Of a DNA stretch of 42,773 bases, positions 42,446 to 42,773 are shown in pieces. Positions within the stretch are counted from its first letter, which is position 1; every line of letters begins with the position of its first letter. The DNA is from Nemertoderma westbladi. Lineage: Eukaryota > Xenacoelomorpha > Nemertodermatida > Nemertodermatidae. A program made the position numbers and the translations under genes. The notes under the pieces are model-generated. The model had not been told where the DNA came from and did not search any database. It saw nothing but the letters and a program-made list of their open reading frames with translations. The stretch lies in the NCBI GenBank assembly GCA_032718475.1, contig JAUCBJ010004432.1:1-42773 (forward strand), written 5' to 3'.

Positions 42446-42773
42446 GCCCTCCACTCACTCCTCCCTAGCCTGGGCTACGGGCCACATCTCGGAGGCAATT
42501 AAAAAATGCCAAATTCCGGTGCTAAATCGAGGTGTTTAATGACCATCTGTCACCATCAATATTGATTCGCGTCGTTGCCTTCAACCAATCGCTGCCTATC
42601 ACCTACGCGTAGCCTAACCTCACGATGCCCTCCTTACTCCTACAGCTGTTACCTCCCGCGCGTATTGGTTCGTGTCGTTGCATCAACCAACCATAGCATA
42701 TTCATCTTCGCGCGTACCCAAACCTCTCATCGTGTGGCTAGCCCCACACTACCCTATTATATCGATTCGATTG
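42446..42773. repeat. Two diverged copies of an approximately 100-bp unit
   Basis: ATTGATTCGCGTCGTTGCC with a nearby AACCAATC (42560-42640) recurs as ATTGGTTCGTGTCGTTGC with AACCAACC (42663-42740), about 103 bp apart. No gene is seen; the window ends here. Confidence 0.6.

Overview
The window is nuclear DNA of an animal, most likely a marine invertebrate. The evidence is the AT-rich background, BEL/Pao, Ty3/gypsy and non-LTR retroelements, tRNA-derived pol III retroposons, MITEs, spliceosomal-type signals, and many short palindromes of the TAGGCCTA and ACCGGT kind. I cannot name the species. Almost everything recognisable is mobile DNA. Only one stretch looks like an intact host gene: a D-2-hydroxyacid dehydrogenase in one exon on the minus strand at 27924-29057.

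Layout. 2-2788: the 3' part of a Ty3/gypsy pol (RT, RNase H, integrase) with one in-frame stop and an altered RT active site. 2789-3290: its 3' UTR and a possible LTR. 3291-3833: eight tandem 68-bp units. 4671-5300: a fold-back palindrome. 5943-7748: an LTR-like segment of about 1.25 kb flanked by a 180-bp direct repeat. 8184-10550: a plus-strand gag-like relic joined tail to tail to a minus-strand RT/RNase H relic of another gypsy-type element. 11997-13898: two tandem arrays. 14011-17298: a long open BEL/Pao gag plus the start of its protease, cut off at 17295 by a repeat.

17295-18522 and 34130-35372 are nearly identical 1.23-kb inverted copies of a promoter-bearing segment: a TATA box in both, plus CCAAT boxes in the left one. 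Between them lie a tRNA-like relic, a dispersed repeat, a LINE C-terminus (19833-20318), several TIR elements, unrecognised open frames (22342-26482), a second LINE relic (about 27060-27254), the dehydrogenase gene, a 1.97-kb satellite of about 70 units of 28 bp (29173-31139), and the inverted partner of the 6.3-7.5 kb LTR-like segment (32790-34025).

35466-42773 holds a possible solo LTR, a 24-bp and a 61-bp tandem array, a second copy of the dispersed repeat, small MITEs, a possible host exon (40636-40793), and a retroposon that joins a tRNA-Glu-like head to LINE coding sequence.

No operon-like cooperation is visible. The genes relate to each other as nested and rearranged mobile elements around one conserved metabolic gene. 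I found no clear new biological system. The best leads are the young inverted promoter-bearing pair, the four-module fold-back element, the cluster of consensus splice donors inside the BEL gag frame, and the unrecognised open frames at 22.3-26.5 kb. All homology statements come from reading motifs and comparing by eye, not from searches.
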